DNA from: Parasponia andersonii
Taxonomy: Eukaryota > Streptophyta > Magnoliopsida > Rosales > Cannabaceae
Direction of reading: 5' to 3'
Length of the DNA: 64,000 nucleotides
Assembly (NCBI GenBank): GCA_002914805.1
Contig: JXTB01000399.1
Location: 248,928-312,927, forward strand
Shown here: one piece after another, positions 25,001 through 36,000 of the stretch
Numbering within the stretch: the stretch's first letter is position 1
Layout: each line of letters opens with the position of its first letter
Made by a program: the position numbers and the translations under genes
The notes under the pieces: model-generated
Told to the model about the DNA's origin: nothing
What the model saw: the letters and a program-made list of their open reading frames with translations, nothing else
Databases searched by the model: none

Positions 25001-25472
25001 TAATCAGGGCAAATAAAAACCTCAATTGAAGATCATCCAAAACAAAATAGAAAAAAATGTATATTGAATTTGGAAATATAGAGTTTGTTGGGGTACGTAC
25101 CTGAAGAGTTCGATGTGATCAGTATCGTGGCGAGTTTGCTCCTCACCACCCTGAGAGGAAAGAAAAAATTATGACAAAAGTATACATTTATATGCATACT
25201 TGGGAGAAGGAAAAAAAAAAAAAAAAAAAGAAGAAAAAAAAGTCCCTTAGAAATCAGAATTGAGAAAAGTACATAGGAATAAAAATAGATATTGATTTTA
25301 GAGAAGGGGAAGGGAGGAGAGTGAGTGAGTTTACTTGGAGAAAAACGAAGCCATGGAGTGGACGAGAAGAGTGAGAGAGGTGGTGGCGAAGAGAATTGAG
25401 GAGCTTTTGGCGGTTGGTGACGTGGAGCTCCATCGGAACCGGAGGAGGAGATAGATGCGACGGCGAAGCCAT
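19031..25472 (-). CDS. Xaa-Pro dipeptidase (prolidase), 16 exons
   Basis: Cytosolic-type M24B metallopeptidase that splits X-Pro dipeptides (EC 3.4.13.9), recycling proline. Exons, minus strand: 25335-25472, 25101-25150, 24756-24816, 24185-24280, 23956-24105, 23481-23612, 22814-22941, 22566-22608, 22415-22498, 22182-22223, 21935-22005, 20624-20677, 20407-20512, 20222-20290, 19937-20080, 19031-19171. All junctions are GT-AG and in frame, giving 502 aa against about 490 in human PEPD. The five metal ligands are present: D277 and D288 ([14 protein letters not shown]), H371 ([15 protein letters not shown]), E413 (VEPGCYF), E453 (GGIRIESDL). The start is the ATG at 25472, the first in frame. No signal peptide. 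Intron 15 holds a MITE and intron 11 a 189 bp duplication. The exon model comes from reading alone. Confidence 0.96.
19302..19486. mobile_element. MITE, copy 2, in prolidase intron 15
   Basis: 185 bp. It begins GGGCACCAATCGTATAGGTA after a (TA)n run and ends with the reverse complement of GGTTGCTAATCTAATACGTA before another (TA)n run. The internal ACATGTCTTTTCATGC is shared with the other two copies. Shorter than copy 1 by an internal deletion. Confidence 0.82.
21150..21540. repeat. 189 bp tandem duplication in prolidase intron 11
   Basis: Two diverged copies (from about 21150 and 21339), each with CAATTGGTTT or AATTGGTTTT, TTATTAATTTCTGCATGGAC, CCTCCATTGTTACTGTCATA and GATCAGCCAGCATCATGACT. 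The second has a small insertion near 21390. It lies in the long intron between exons 11 and 12, away from the splice sites. Confidence 0.85.
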
Positions 25473-26044
25473 TGAGATGGCGTCCTCCGCTTTCACGCGT
25501 AAGCAACTAGACTCACTCCTTTGTTACGAGTGCTGAGGATGTAAATTTCTTGATTATAAAAAAACTGCGATTAAAATGTTAAAAAAATTCTTGATCTATG
25601 GATAAAATGTTTCCTTAATACTTGTAGAAATATCATTAAAAAATGCACAAAATGTTATGAAATATTTTACTTTCGTGAATGCCCATCAAATATTCAGAAT
25701 TAAAGATGCCTTTTATAAGGCATAAAGTAAAAATGCTTCAAAAATGTTAAAAAAGTAGATGCCATTAATGCCTACATGTAGGCCTCACCATTAAACAAGA
25801 AAAGATTGAGAGAGAATTTCTTAACCCCTTTATGTTGTTAATTAATTATATTTCTTGTGCTCTACTGTATTTTTTTTTTCTCTCGGAAACAAAATTATAA
25901 GATAAAATGTCAAAAAAAGATTGGTAGCCACGTGTGCACCTCCCAAACAGTAAAAATACTAAAATTCTTTGATGAAAAGGCTTATTTTGTAATTGAATTA
26001 TTTATGATCCTGGGAATCTAAAACACATTATTAGTACAAGATAT
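25473..26044. other. prolidase upstream region and intergenic DNA
   Basis: Contains the 5' leader and presumed promoter of the minus-strand prolidase gene; I could not fix a TATA box or a start of transcription. The rest is AT-rich with no gene. Ends at the 3' border of LINE-B. Confidence 0.5.
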
Positions 26045-26059
26045 TGACAAAAAAATAAT

Positions 26060-26820
26060 ATTAACAGAAATATAAGTAAGGTGCCAAGCCGAGGACTTAT
26101 GATCTCGTATCGTTGAGAACATTTTCTTGGAGTCAGAGAACATGTACGCATTATGCCAATTTTTTTCTACATTGTGCAGTAATCCTACTTTAAGAGCCTA
26201 AAGTTCATCTTCAAGCGGATTATTTACTGAGAATAAAGACGCTCCTAATAATATAATCTGAACATTTTTTCCTCTGGCAACAACACTCACTACACCTTTT
26301 TCTTCTTTAAAGGTTGTGTCTATATATACTCTAACCTGTCCAGAAGATTGTGGCAAACGCCTGGAGGCACAGGACTCTATATAGTATGGTGAACTATGTC
26401 ATTAATAGGCATAACTTGGACTTTGTGGTATTCTTTTACGGCCGCATTCATCATCGTGAGAATAGTAATTGGGTATACCTGAGAGTCTTCATAAAATTTT
26501 GCATTCCTAGCATGCCAAATTTTTTCGTAAACCACTGCAGCGAAAGTTATAAATTCTTCTTTTAGTTTCTTCTCACAATTGCTGAGATGGTATAAATTAA
26601 AAATCGATTTCACTACCTCTGTCCTATTTGTCAAAGACATTTGGTCCATGCGTAGGTTTTATTTGTTACCAAACTAGATAGACTTAGCAAAAGGGCATTG
26701 AGTAAATAAAAGGACAATTGTATCCTCAGAAGATGAACATAGTGCGCATTCATTATTGGGTCTCCCAAGGATACTCCTAAGTCTCGCACTTGTAAGGAGG
26801 GATTTCTGTTCAATTCTCCA
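26060..26820 (-). pseudogene. LINE-B C-terminal zinc-binding and RNase H region
   Basis: Minus frame 26377-26649 contains FAAVVYEKIWHARNAKFYED, the conserved link between the RT-associated zinc-binding region and the RNase H domain of plant LINEs (usually W..WK.RN...F). Upstream 26631-26813 is a decayed part of the zinc-binding block. Downstream to about 26060 lies the RNase H remnant. Confidence 0.7.
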
Positions 26821-27599
26821 AAGTAGTAGCTTCAAGTGCTCATGTAACTAGCTTGACAAAATAGTCTTCCAAATCAGTTGGAGGTTTGTGAATATATATT
26901 GATTTAATATCTAGTAAGCACTTTTAATTGTAAAATTACCATTCTTTATATCTTTCTGGATAAGAAGGTCCGATTGGTTATTAGGGAGGAGTAGGATCTT
27001 CATATACTCGTCAATGCAAAGTGGCCAAAATCAAGTTGCGAGTTTGTTTCTATCCCAATCATATCTGTCTACTGTTAGAAGCTCCAATAACTTAATGTTG
27101 TCCACTCTCTAGAGGGGATTGAAAGCCGATCTAGTATCATCAAAATCCGTCCAAGAGACCCAGGGTGCATTCCAGATGTTTGTGGTGTCTCTCTTGCCCA
27201 TAACTAAACAACCCCTATCACATATAAACTCTTTAGTGTCCTATATACCTTTGGCCACTAGTGATGCTCTTCTTGGTAGTTCAGAATTCCAGAAACTCTT
27301 AAGTTTATAATATTTTCTTATGTGCGTGGTTACCTAAAATGAGGTTGAGCCAAAAGCCAACAACCACCCCAATTTGGATAAAGGGTAAAATTAATATCAG
27401 AGAACTATCTAAGACTATGACCAAAATCATTGCTCACTTTTGGATGGCAGATTGAGTCTCATGAAGTCAGAACAAGGAAGTATTGTTTGTCCAAACCACT
27501 AGTCCGCCAAAAATACCTGCTTCATTTATATTCTTTGAAAAGATAATAGAGGATTTATGTGCATTAAGCTTCTGTCCTAGCCAGGCCGAATATTGATTT

Positions 27600-28540
27600 A
27601 GACACCATACCATTCGGTTCACCTACTAAAGATTAGCATTACAGAAAAGAAAAGTGCCATCAGCGTACATTAAGTATGAGATTGGAGGGCAGTTCCTACT
27701 TACTCGAACTCTTGAGATCTGACCATTTCTTTCTTCTCTAAGGATAAATTTAGATAGTACTTCAGAGTATGAACAAGTATGGCGAAAGTGAATCACCTTG
27801 TTAGAGACCGCATCTTGGCGAAAAAATAGGGAGGGGCTTCTACTATTAAGCAACACAGAGAAAGAAACTGACTTAACACACATCATCATCAAATTCCTGA
27901 AATGGTCATTAAAACCAAAGGCTTCCAATATCCTGTCAAGGAAAGGCCACTCAATCATATCATAGGCTTTGGACATATCCAATTTTAACCTTACGCCCAT
28001 CTTGCCCGATCTCATTCTCATGGAATAGATTATCTATTGGGCTAGGACTGAATTCTCTGCTATTCATCTTCTAGGTACGAAGGCCGATTAGAAAGAAGAT
28101 ATCAAACTACTCAGTACCTCGCTAATCTGATTGGCTAAAATCTTGGAAATCACTTTGTAAGTAATATTAAAAGGCTGATAGGTCTGAAGTCATCGAAACT
28201 CTTAGCAGTCTCTTTCATATAAGGATGATGAAAATCTAATTTATACCCTAGAAAAATTTGTCTATCAGGAAAAACTCTTGACCAAAATGTATTATATCTG
28301 TACCAACAATATCCCAGTAATTCTTGTAGAATTTTGCTGGCAGTCTATCAGGTCCTGGCGCCTTGAGAGGATTCATATTTCGTACAATATCCCTTATTTC
28401 TTCTCTTGGTGCCTTGAGAGGACTCATATTTCGTACAATGTCCCTTACTTCTTCCCTTAAAGGTGTGTGACATAAATTAATGTTTATTTCAGGAGGAATT
28501 TTATACTCAAAAAGATCATCAAATTCTAGGCCAATCGTCG
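27600..28540 (-). pseudogene. LINE-B reverse transcriptase domain
   Basis: Minus frame 27626-28021 shows LKLDMSKAYDMIEWPFLDRI (motif A intact) and SYLMYADGTFLFC, where the catalytic YADD has become YADG. Motif B, usually QGDPLSP, is scrambled at about 27800 by frameshift. A 51 bp tandem duplication at 28357-28458 disrupts the preceding segment that should encode the PxGPDG motif. Confidence 0.82.
28357..28458. repeat. 51 bp tandem duplication inside LINE-B
   Basis: Two copies of a unit starting GGCGCCTTGAGAGG or GGTGCCTTGAGAGG, each with CATATTTCGTACAAT, period 51 bp. A multiple of three, so the reading frame is preserved. Confidence 0.9.
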
Positions 28541-29089
28541 GGTTAGAAGAAGTAAAAACTTGCTTGAAATTTTGGATAAAATACTGCCCAATATTTTGTT
28601 TGCCTTCTATCCAGTTTTCTCTGTCTTCCGAGATAGCCCAAATCTGGTTTCCTTTCCTCTGAATAACTGTCGAAGCATGAAAAAAACAAGTATTTCGATC
28701 CCCCTAAATTAGCCATAGTTCTCTTGATTTCTGCCTCCAAATAAGTTCTTGTCTATTCCAAACTTCTTCAATCTCTAATTGCACTGAGGCCTCCAACTCG
28801 AGGTTCAATTAGGTTGGTGTTCTATTTTAAACTTCCATCAGCAGCGGTTGAGGAGTTTGAGTTTATCGTGATAAAAGCCAAACACTTCTCTATTCCACTT
28901 CTTCATAGCACGCCTCTCATTGTTGATCTTGACTAAGAGTTGGAAGCTTTTAAACCCAAAGACCCTAATCTTCTATGCCTCAGCTATCACAACTCTACAG
29001 GATGAGTCTTTACTCCAAGCATCTAAGAATCAAAAAGAGCTTGTTGTCCTCTCGTTCTCTATCTCTGTATCCACCATGATAGGACCATG

Positions 29090-29735
29090 ATTTGATTCTA
29101 AAATTGGGAGGTTTCGTACCCCTGCTTTTGGGAAACTGATTATCCATTGAGGATTACATATAGCTCTATCAAACCTTTCTTTAACAAAATTACTGACATC
29201 TCTACCATTGGTCCACGTGAAATGAGCTTCTACATAGCCTAGATCAATTGCTCCAGTGTTGAACAGAAAATCAAAAAACCGTTTATCCCCCCGTTATTGA
29301 AAATGCCTGTCTCTATTTGACGTTAAAACACAGTTCAAGTCACTCATATAGACCCAAGTACTTCCCCTTGCATTGACCCAAGTACTCATTTAGAAGCTTG
29401 ATCTTTGCCCTACATAAGGAGTTGCATAAGTAAAATAACAAATTCAGTTTTGTCGACAAATACCTTTTAAAAACTCGATTGCAATGACTGAGGTTGTGGC
29501 TGAAACTAGATTGATAACAACTCCCAATTTCAACATCAGGAATAGCCCTCCTACCAAGCCAGCCGTTGGCACAACTATTGCATTAGAAAGTCTTAATTTC
29601 CTCCAAAGGTTATTATTAGCCACTGAATTCAACTTTGTCTCCATTAAAAATACCACATCAGTGTCCTCTGCTCTAATAAGAGCATGTAAAGCTTGAAATG
29701 CACGGGGTTGGACCAGACCCCGACAGTTCTAACGT
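29090..29735 (-). pseudogene. LINE-B endonuclease domain
   Basis: ORF2 begins around 29730 with KILR*NCRGLVQPRAFQAL, the L1 ORF2 start, in which the usual Trp codon TGG is now TAG. It continues DTDVVFLMETKL (catalytic Glu) and GGLFLMLK (GG.W block decayed). The distal catalytic SNHGP-like region is at about 29080 (ESNHGPI on the minus strand). Confidence 0.8.
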
Positions 29736-29742
29736 AGGATTT

Positions 29743-30980
29743 TTATGGGGAACCTGGGGGCATGATATGGTCCGCCTCCTCGGCCTCTCCAAAATCCCGA
29801 CTGGGGAAATTAGGACTGGTAGAGTTTAGTTGTATAACTGCCTGTAGTTCACAAGGGTCATTTTCTGGTATTTGCGACTGCTCCCTAAGGACCTCCTCAA
29901 TTGGTTTCTTTTCACGGAGAGGTACAAGCCCTGCTTTGCTCTCTAAAAGGCTCCTCTTATGGGGCAGAATATGCTTTCCGATTGTCACAGTCAACAGCTT
30001 TAGTGGTCACCTCTTTTGCGTGATCCTTCTGTTCAGAGGTTTCTCCTCCAGAGTAGTCGACGTCACCTCTTGGCCTTTTCCTCTTTCGGCTACTTTCATC
30101 GTGGGACTCACTTTTTTTTGCCCATGTTTGTCGGCATGTAGGTCTAAAACACATTCCTTTCGTATGCTTTTTTTTTTTTGGACTTTGGGTTTGTGGGTCC
30201 GTTTCTCGTATTTGGGCATGAAGACCCTTTAAATATTGCTGCCAGCTTTTGAACCTCGTTTACACTTCAAAAATCATTAGTTCTGTTCCTGTCCATACTC
30301 CCTCCATGGTGTGATACTGAGGAAAGTGTTGAGCCCATACTTAGTTGTTTATCACGCTCGTTGTCAAGTAGGCCATTGACTATCGTAGTCTTTCCCATAT
30401 CTGACCTATCTCGTGATTGCAAGCACTTTCCATCGATTCCGGCCGAGGGCACGTTATGTGAACTAACCATGGTTGTGCGTTTGTCTCACAATAATTTTGT
30501 CACTGACATTGGTCTCATACTCACTAGTGTGCTTTGCATGTTCTGCTTCGGCCTCGTGTCGACTATGGGTACTTCACCTATTTCACTTCTCTTTTCCATC
30601 CGGATTGCCTTACTAACTGGGTGGTTTGAAAAGCAATGTTCTGCCTTACTTCCCCATCTCAACCAGGGACCATACAGGGGCACCGTCTTGCAAGCTGTCG
30701 CCATTGTACGCTTCATCGGGAGGTTGCAAAAATCATGCTCATGTCCAACTATCCCACATTTGAAGCATGTTATTGGCAAACGTTCGTACTTGAGGTCGAC
30801 CCAGGTTTGGCTCCCGTCTCCCTTTGGTAACGTAAAACCTGCTCGTAGTGGCTTGTCTAGTCGTATCTCCACTCTGAAACGCAAGTGGTTACTGTTCAGC
30901 ATGTTATTTTTTTAGTACAGGTTGTACTTCCAGCACCTCATCACTACTTGCCTAGCATTTTCCTCTGTTAAGAACTTGAT
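29743..30980 (-). pseudogene. LINE-B ORF1 (DUF4283/zinc-knuckle protein)
   Basis: Minus frame 30486-30902 encodes KPLRAGFTLPKGDGSQTWVD and YERLPITCFKCGIVGHEHDF followed by C: a CX2CX4HX4C knuckle typical of the RNA-binding ORF1 protein of plant L1 elements. Frames 29957-30154, 30007-30219 and 29743-29994 cover a basic, low-complexity C-terminal part ending just at the ORF2 start, as in related elements. Frameshifts separate them. Confidence 0.82.
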
Positions 30981-30990
30981 TGGCCATCCT

Positions 30991-31374
30991 ATCTTTCATC
31001 TGCTATATATTTAGATATGGTTATATACATAATGTTAATATTATTCGTAACACAAAAAAGTTATTTTGACATGTATAGGATTAATTTGGACCAAAATGGC
31101 TGGTCAAAGAGTTCTTCGTACCCTTAAAATTGTCATTTTTAAAAAAATGCCCAAGTTAGTCATACCCAAGTCACTTCCTCCACCACGAGTCATGACCCAT
31201 CTCAACTGTTCCAACCATGTGGCCTATTCCTCTTTTTAACCCAATTTGTCATTGCTACTCCAAGCCCAGACCTGCTACACCCGCAAAATTTGGGCTTGGT
31301 TACTTGCTTGTCCGGCCCAGTCTGAGTCCAGAACAGTACCAAATCAAGTAACTTGGAGTTTTGAGAGGAATTTT
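30991..31374. other. intergenic, no gene seen
   Basis: Moderate GC content around 31140-31340, but no open frame or known motif. Confidence 0.5.
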
Positions 31375-31790
31375 GATTTTTACCGTAAAAGTATAAAACA
31401 AATTGAAAAATCCTAGATTTTAAAATTATTTAAAAAATCCTGGATTTAATCAAAAAATATCATTTTTAAATGTATTTAGGAAATATCACTTTTTATTAAT
31501 TCGTGAGATACTTGAAGTAATATGTCAAATTACTTGAGGTAACTTGATTGGTAACTTTAAGGAACTAGAGTGGTACCCAAAATAACTCAATTGGTTACCT
31601 CGGATATCACTAGAGAATACTAATTTTGAAGAAAAGTGATATTTTTTTAAATATTTATTAAAAATTATATTTTCCAAAAAATCTTAAAATGACATTGTTC
31701 TAAATTAATCAGGAATAATTCCAAAAAATCAACCATTTTTCAAATTTTAACACTATGGGCCTGGATTTTTGTAACAACCCCGATTGTTTA
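31375..31790 (+). repeat. dispersed repeat family R1, copy 1
   Basis: About 415 bp, homologous to the next copy and, in reverse orientation, to 52060-52445. Shared order: GGTAATTTTTC or TTTTTACCGTAA, an A-rich stretch, TATCACTTTTTATTAATTCGT, then several short GTAACT / GGTTACCTC motifs in the middle, then AAATTTTxxxACTxxGGGCC. No coding capacity; class unknown. Confidence 0.65.
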
Positions 31791-31794
31791 TGGT

Positions 31795-32190
31795 AATTTT
31801 TCAAAAAAAATTAAAAAAATCTCAAATTTTGGAATTATTTGAAAATTCCCGTATTTACTAATTTTAAAAGTATTTATAACAATACCATTTTTTACTAATT
31901 GATGAGACATTTTAAATAACTCATTGAAATAACCTATCAAGTTACCTTAGATAACTTTATCGATTATCTCAAGTAATTAGATTGATTACCTCAGGTGACC
32001 CAACTAATTACTTCAAGTACTATCAAAATTGATATTTTATAATATTTATCAAAAATGTTATTTTTTAAAAATAATTTTAAAAAGTTGTGTTTTTCTAAAT
32101 CAATCTTGGATTTTTCAAAAAGTTTAGTCCATCCGAAATTTTTTAATTTTTGGTACTTTGTTCCTAGAATTTTGTAATAAGCCCACATAT
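31795..32190 (+). repeat. dispersed repeat family R1, copy 2
   Basis: About 395 bp, lying directly after copy 1 in the same orientation, with the same landmarks (TTTTTACTAATTGATGAGAC, repeated TTACCTTAGATAACTT and GATTACCTCAGG motifs, closing TTTTTGGTACTTTGTTCCTA and GTAATAAGCCCA). Diverged from copy 1, so the pair is old or arose by separate insertion. Confidence 0.65.
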
Positions 32191-32964
32191 ATAAATAACA
32201 GTTCTAAAATTCAAAGTTTGTGATGTAGCAGCCATTTTTCTTTGTGAAAATTAGACCTTGCACAACATTTTAGAAAAGAATTAGAAATGTACTATCGGCT
32301 CAATCTTTTCTAGATCTATTTTTTAGAAGTGATTAGCAACCAATTTTTAGACATTAATAACTAGTAATTATTTTAAAAATAGTATTTAAATAAAAAAGTA
32401 ATACAAAAATTTGGAAAAAAATCTAACCCATCGTCTTTTCGTAATTCTTTTTTTTTTTTAATGGTAGAAGTGTTAAAAAATATTTTTTCTTTTTGAAATA
32501 AAGTAGTTTATTTATAACATAATTAACAAAATATATTTTATAGTATATACAACAGTTTTTTTTACCAAAATTATCGTATACGTTTTAAAATCTTAACCAA
32601 TTAGTTAGAAGAAACTCTATCAATCAGTTGGAAAAAATTAACTAATTAGCAAACAAACTTCAAATAATTAAGGAAAAATATGACAAAATTTATAACTTGA
32701 GAATTAAAAATTGTTAACGATAAAAAATTTAGCCCCACGAAATGATACCAAATTACCTCCGCCAAATCATGTGGAACGCATTAGCTAAGCTGAAATGGAA
32801 GAGAGAAAATAGTAATTGAAAATTTTTGGAAAGAATTTGAAAAGAAATAAGACAAAAGTCCAGTTTGATTGTTGTATTGTAGCTGGCGCTATGAGCGTAA
32901 GCAATTGTGACCCCAAAAAAAAACAGAAAAAAAAAACAGAAAAGAATTGTGGCAAAAAAAAAGT

Positions 32965-33008
<44 letters not shown>

Positions 33009-36000
33009 GTTAAAAAAAGTCAAGAATGTTAATGGCAGTAACTAACAACATATAAATTTTTATTTTAAAAAATTTTATTTTAGGAACATCTATTTTTAGC
33101 AATTCTCAAATTCTACTTAAAATATTGGTTACAAAATAGATTTTAAGATCTTACATTCAAAATCATATTTTAGCAAAACTCCCTTGTTTTCTACGTACTT
33201 CTAAACCTGTTTGCATTTTTCTCTAATTTTGTGGGACACAACAAAATTGTTTTTAAATTGTATAAATTAACTGCAAAAAATAAAAAATAAAAAAAACTTA
33301 AAGTTTAGACTTTTTGCAATTTTAACTTTATATTTTGATTTCTGGAAAAAGAAGAAAAAATACGCTCACATTTTGCATTCAAAAAATTTGTACCGTCTGT
33401 TTATATTTTGACAAATTTGTTTCCTAAAAAATTATGAATTCAGACTCAGAAAATGTTATTCTTGTTTCTAAATAGTTAAAAAAATTACAAAAAATATCAT
33501 TTGGACTAACATAAATTGGTAAATACACAGACATATGGAACAAATTTTATGAATTTCAAAACGTAAGAGTATTTTTTTTTCTTTTTGCAGAAATCTAAGC
33601 ATAGAAATTGCGGAAATATCAAACTTCAAGTTTTTTTTTTTTTTTTTGCAGTTAACTCTAAATTGTATATCTAAATCAATAAATAAATAAGAAGGAAACA
33701 TACTTAATTATCTTTTTCCTTTCCTTTATGCCTTATTACAGATATGTAAAAATACTCATGGCTTGTGAGGTCCCCCCTTCCCCGCCTTCTTTCAATTTCT
33801 ATTGTTATTTAGCTGAGTGATTATGTGGCTTATTTGTTTTCCTCAACTATTAAAAAAAATGTGGCTTTGTGTGATTTATTAGTTTATCCACTTCACAAAA
33901 AAGCGTGGTTTTGGATAAATTTTCTACAAATTAACAACTGCCTAACCTACATGGAACCCACTCCTAAGAGAGCATAATCATTTTGTGATCGTTGTTCAGT
34001 TATTGATTGCGAGATAATTTCATATATTATGTTCCTTCGAGTAAGCCTCTTTCACATTAGAGTACTTTATAAATAACTTTAATTCATAAGCAGATTATCT
34101 GGTAAAAGATTTCAGAAGTGATTGTCATGAACAAGATTTCAAAAGTGATTGTCACGAAATCTAATAATTTTTTGACTTTGTTTTAAAATTCTAAAAGGAA
34201 AAAGGAAAAAAGAAAAAAAAAAACAGTAGTTTGGTAGGTACTTGTAAAGGACTATCTATGCCAAAGAATTCATGGGAAAAGTCCAAGTTCTTTCACCCAA
34301 ATTGGCAAAGAGCTAGTTTCCCTTTAGACATTTTCATATCCCTCTACTCTATCATATGTATATTATATATAGTATATGATACAATATATACTAAGTCCAA
34401 TATAATTAATGCAGTTTGTCAAATGCGAATTAGTACTCTAGAGGAGGTTGGGTATTCCCAAACTGGCAAACCAGAGTCTCTAACATGCACGAACCATGCT
34501 CTGGCATGCATTAACCACGAGGCAGTACCTATAAGTATAGTATCAGCTGTATGCGAACGCATAAAACAAGTAAACTAAAAAAAAAGTCCCTCCTCACTCT
34601 ATGTTAGAGCTCAGGTTTTTCTTGAAACCGCGTTTCTTTAACATCTCAACTAACAAAAATAAGTAAACTATATAAATAAAAATACAGCAGAGACTCAGAG
34701 TGCTCCTTCTATAGTTCTCAAGATATAGATTTTATATACATATATGATATATTATTGTTCGTGCTTATAGTTATAAAGTTTCTTTATTAACGCTTAAGGG
34801 ATTTTACTGTGGAGAAGTGGAAAACATGAAGAGCTTCAACAAATATATTTGACAAGTTGTGGTTCATGCATGATTTAGTAACATTTACTTATCACTGAAA
34901 ACTAGAAATTGAACTAAGAAAAAGATTGTAACATTATTTTAAGCTGTGTAACAACAATATCGGACTTTTTGACGTTGTAATATGGTTTGGTACACACTGT
35001 CGTCCTTATCATTGTTGTCCAATCAGGTGGGAAGATATGGTGCAATAACTTCTGCAATAATAGGTCAATGGTGCATAATTTAGTTTTCTGCTGAACTAAT
35101 AATATCAATAGTGCACAGCATGTGTTTGAATTTACGAGGCATTGTCTGGTATATCAAAATAGAATTATAAGGTACATTATTTCTAGTAATAACCATTTTC
35201 ATGAGTTCCAATGCTAATAAGCTACATATGAGTGATAAATATAATTGTGTAACCGTGCGTGGTTTGATTGCTGGCTTCGGTTGGCAAAGAGCTGGATTTT
35301 ACATGTATGCAAAAATAAGAGAAGGGGAAAAAAAATAAGTGAAGTTCAATATCAATTATAGAAGGAGATTGAATAAATTTATTAGTACAAGATTAAGAAG
35401 ATAGAGATGATAATGGCAATTGAGAAATTAAAAAGCAAAGGCAATAGTACAAGATATCAATTATATTATTTTCAAAGCCATTGTGGAAGTGCTTGGATCA
35501 CAATTTAGGGAAGTATGAACCATGCCCTCAATAATGGAAGACCATATGGATTATATAAATACACACATAACACAACATTATGCACTCATTATATTGAGAG
35601 GGGTGCATGCCTGCATGCATGGGAGGAAAAAGCACATGGTTGAGGCTATAGAAAATTCTGCACAAAAAAGGGTGATTATTGGCACATATATGAGGTCGAA
35701 TATATAAGGCAGCGATTCGAAAAAAATTCAGTCACATACATATAAAAAATATAGCTTAAACCCATCAAAGAAAACTATTGCAAGTGGAGAAAAAAAACTA
35801 TTTAAACATTCAAACTTCAGGAAAATTAAAAAAGGGAGATGGGAATTGATTTTGATGAGTGGCCCCTTCTGATGAATTATTGAGTAGTCAAAGCCTATGT
35901 GGACACTATTGGATCACACTTTTGTGCTTTACAACCAAAGCAACAAATATGTATCTACAGATATGTATTTGTATACATATAATTACAAATAATCTGCAGA

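Larger units (their letters stand above)
26045..30990 (-). mobile_element. LINE-B: L1-type non-LTR retrotransposon, degenerate
   Basis: A second minus-strand plant L1, unrelated in detail to LINE-A but with the same order: ORF1 with a zinc knuckle (about 30980-29743), ORF2 endonuclease (from about 29735), RT (about 28470-27600), the RT-associated region and RNase H (about 27100-26060). It is a nearly full-length copy, not a 5'-truncated one. Stops, frameshifts and substitutions at catalytic sites show inactivity. The 3' border is approximate because no clear poly-A tail is visible near 26045. Confidence 0.85.

Noticed and set aside
25033-25506. Long frame overlapping the first prolidase exons
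   Set aside because: It starts at TTG, reads exon 1 in the wrong frame and runs through an intron; the in-frame ATG at 25472 with spliced exons gives the true protein.
26045-30990. Possibility that LINE-A and LINE-B are copies of the same element
   Set aside because: Their ORF2 starts (MKILPVNCRG against KILR*NCRGL) and RT blocks differ throughout, so they belong to different subfamilies.
32816-33013. Lys/Ile-rich frame near the TA microsatellite
   Set aside because: Product of A-rich and TA repeats with no protein-like composition.
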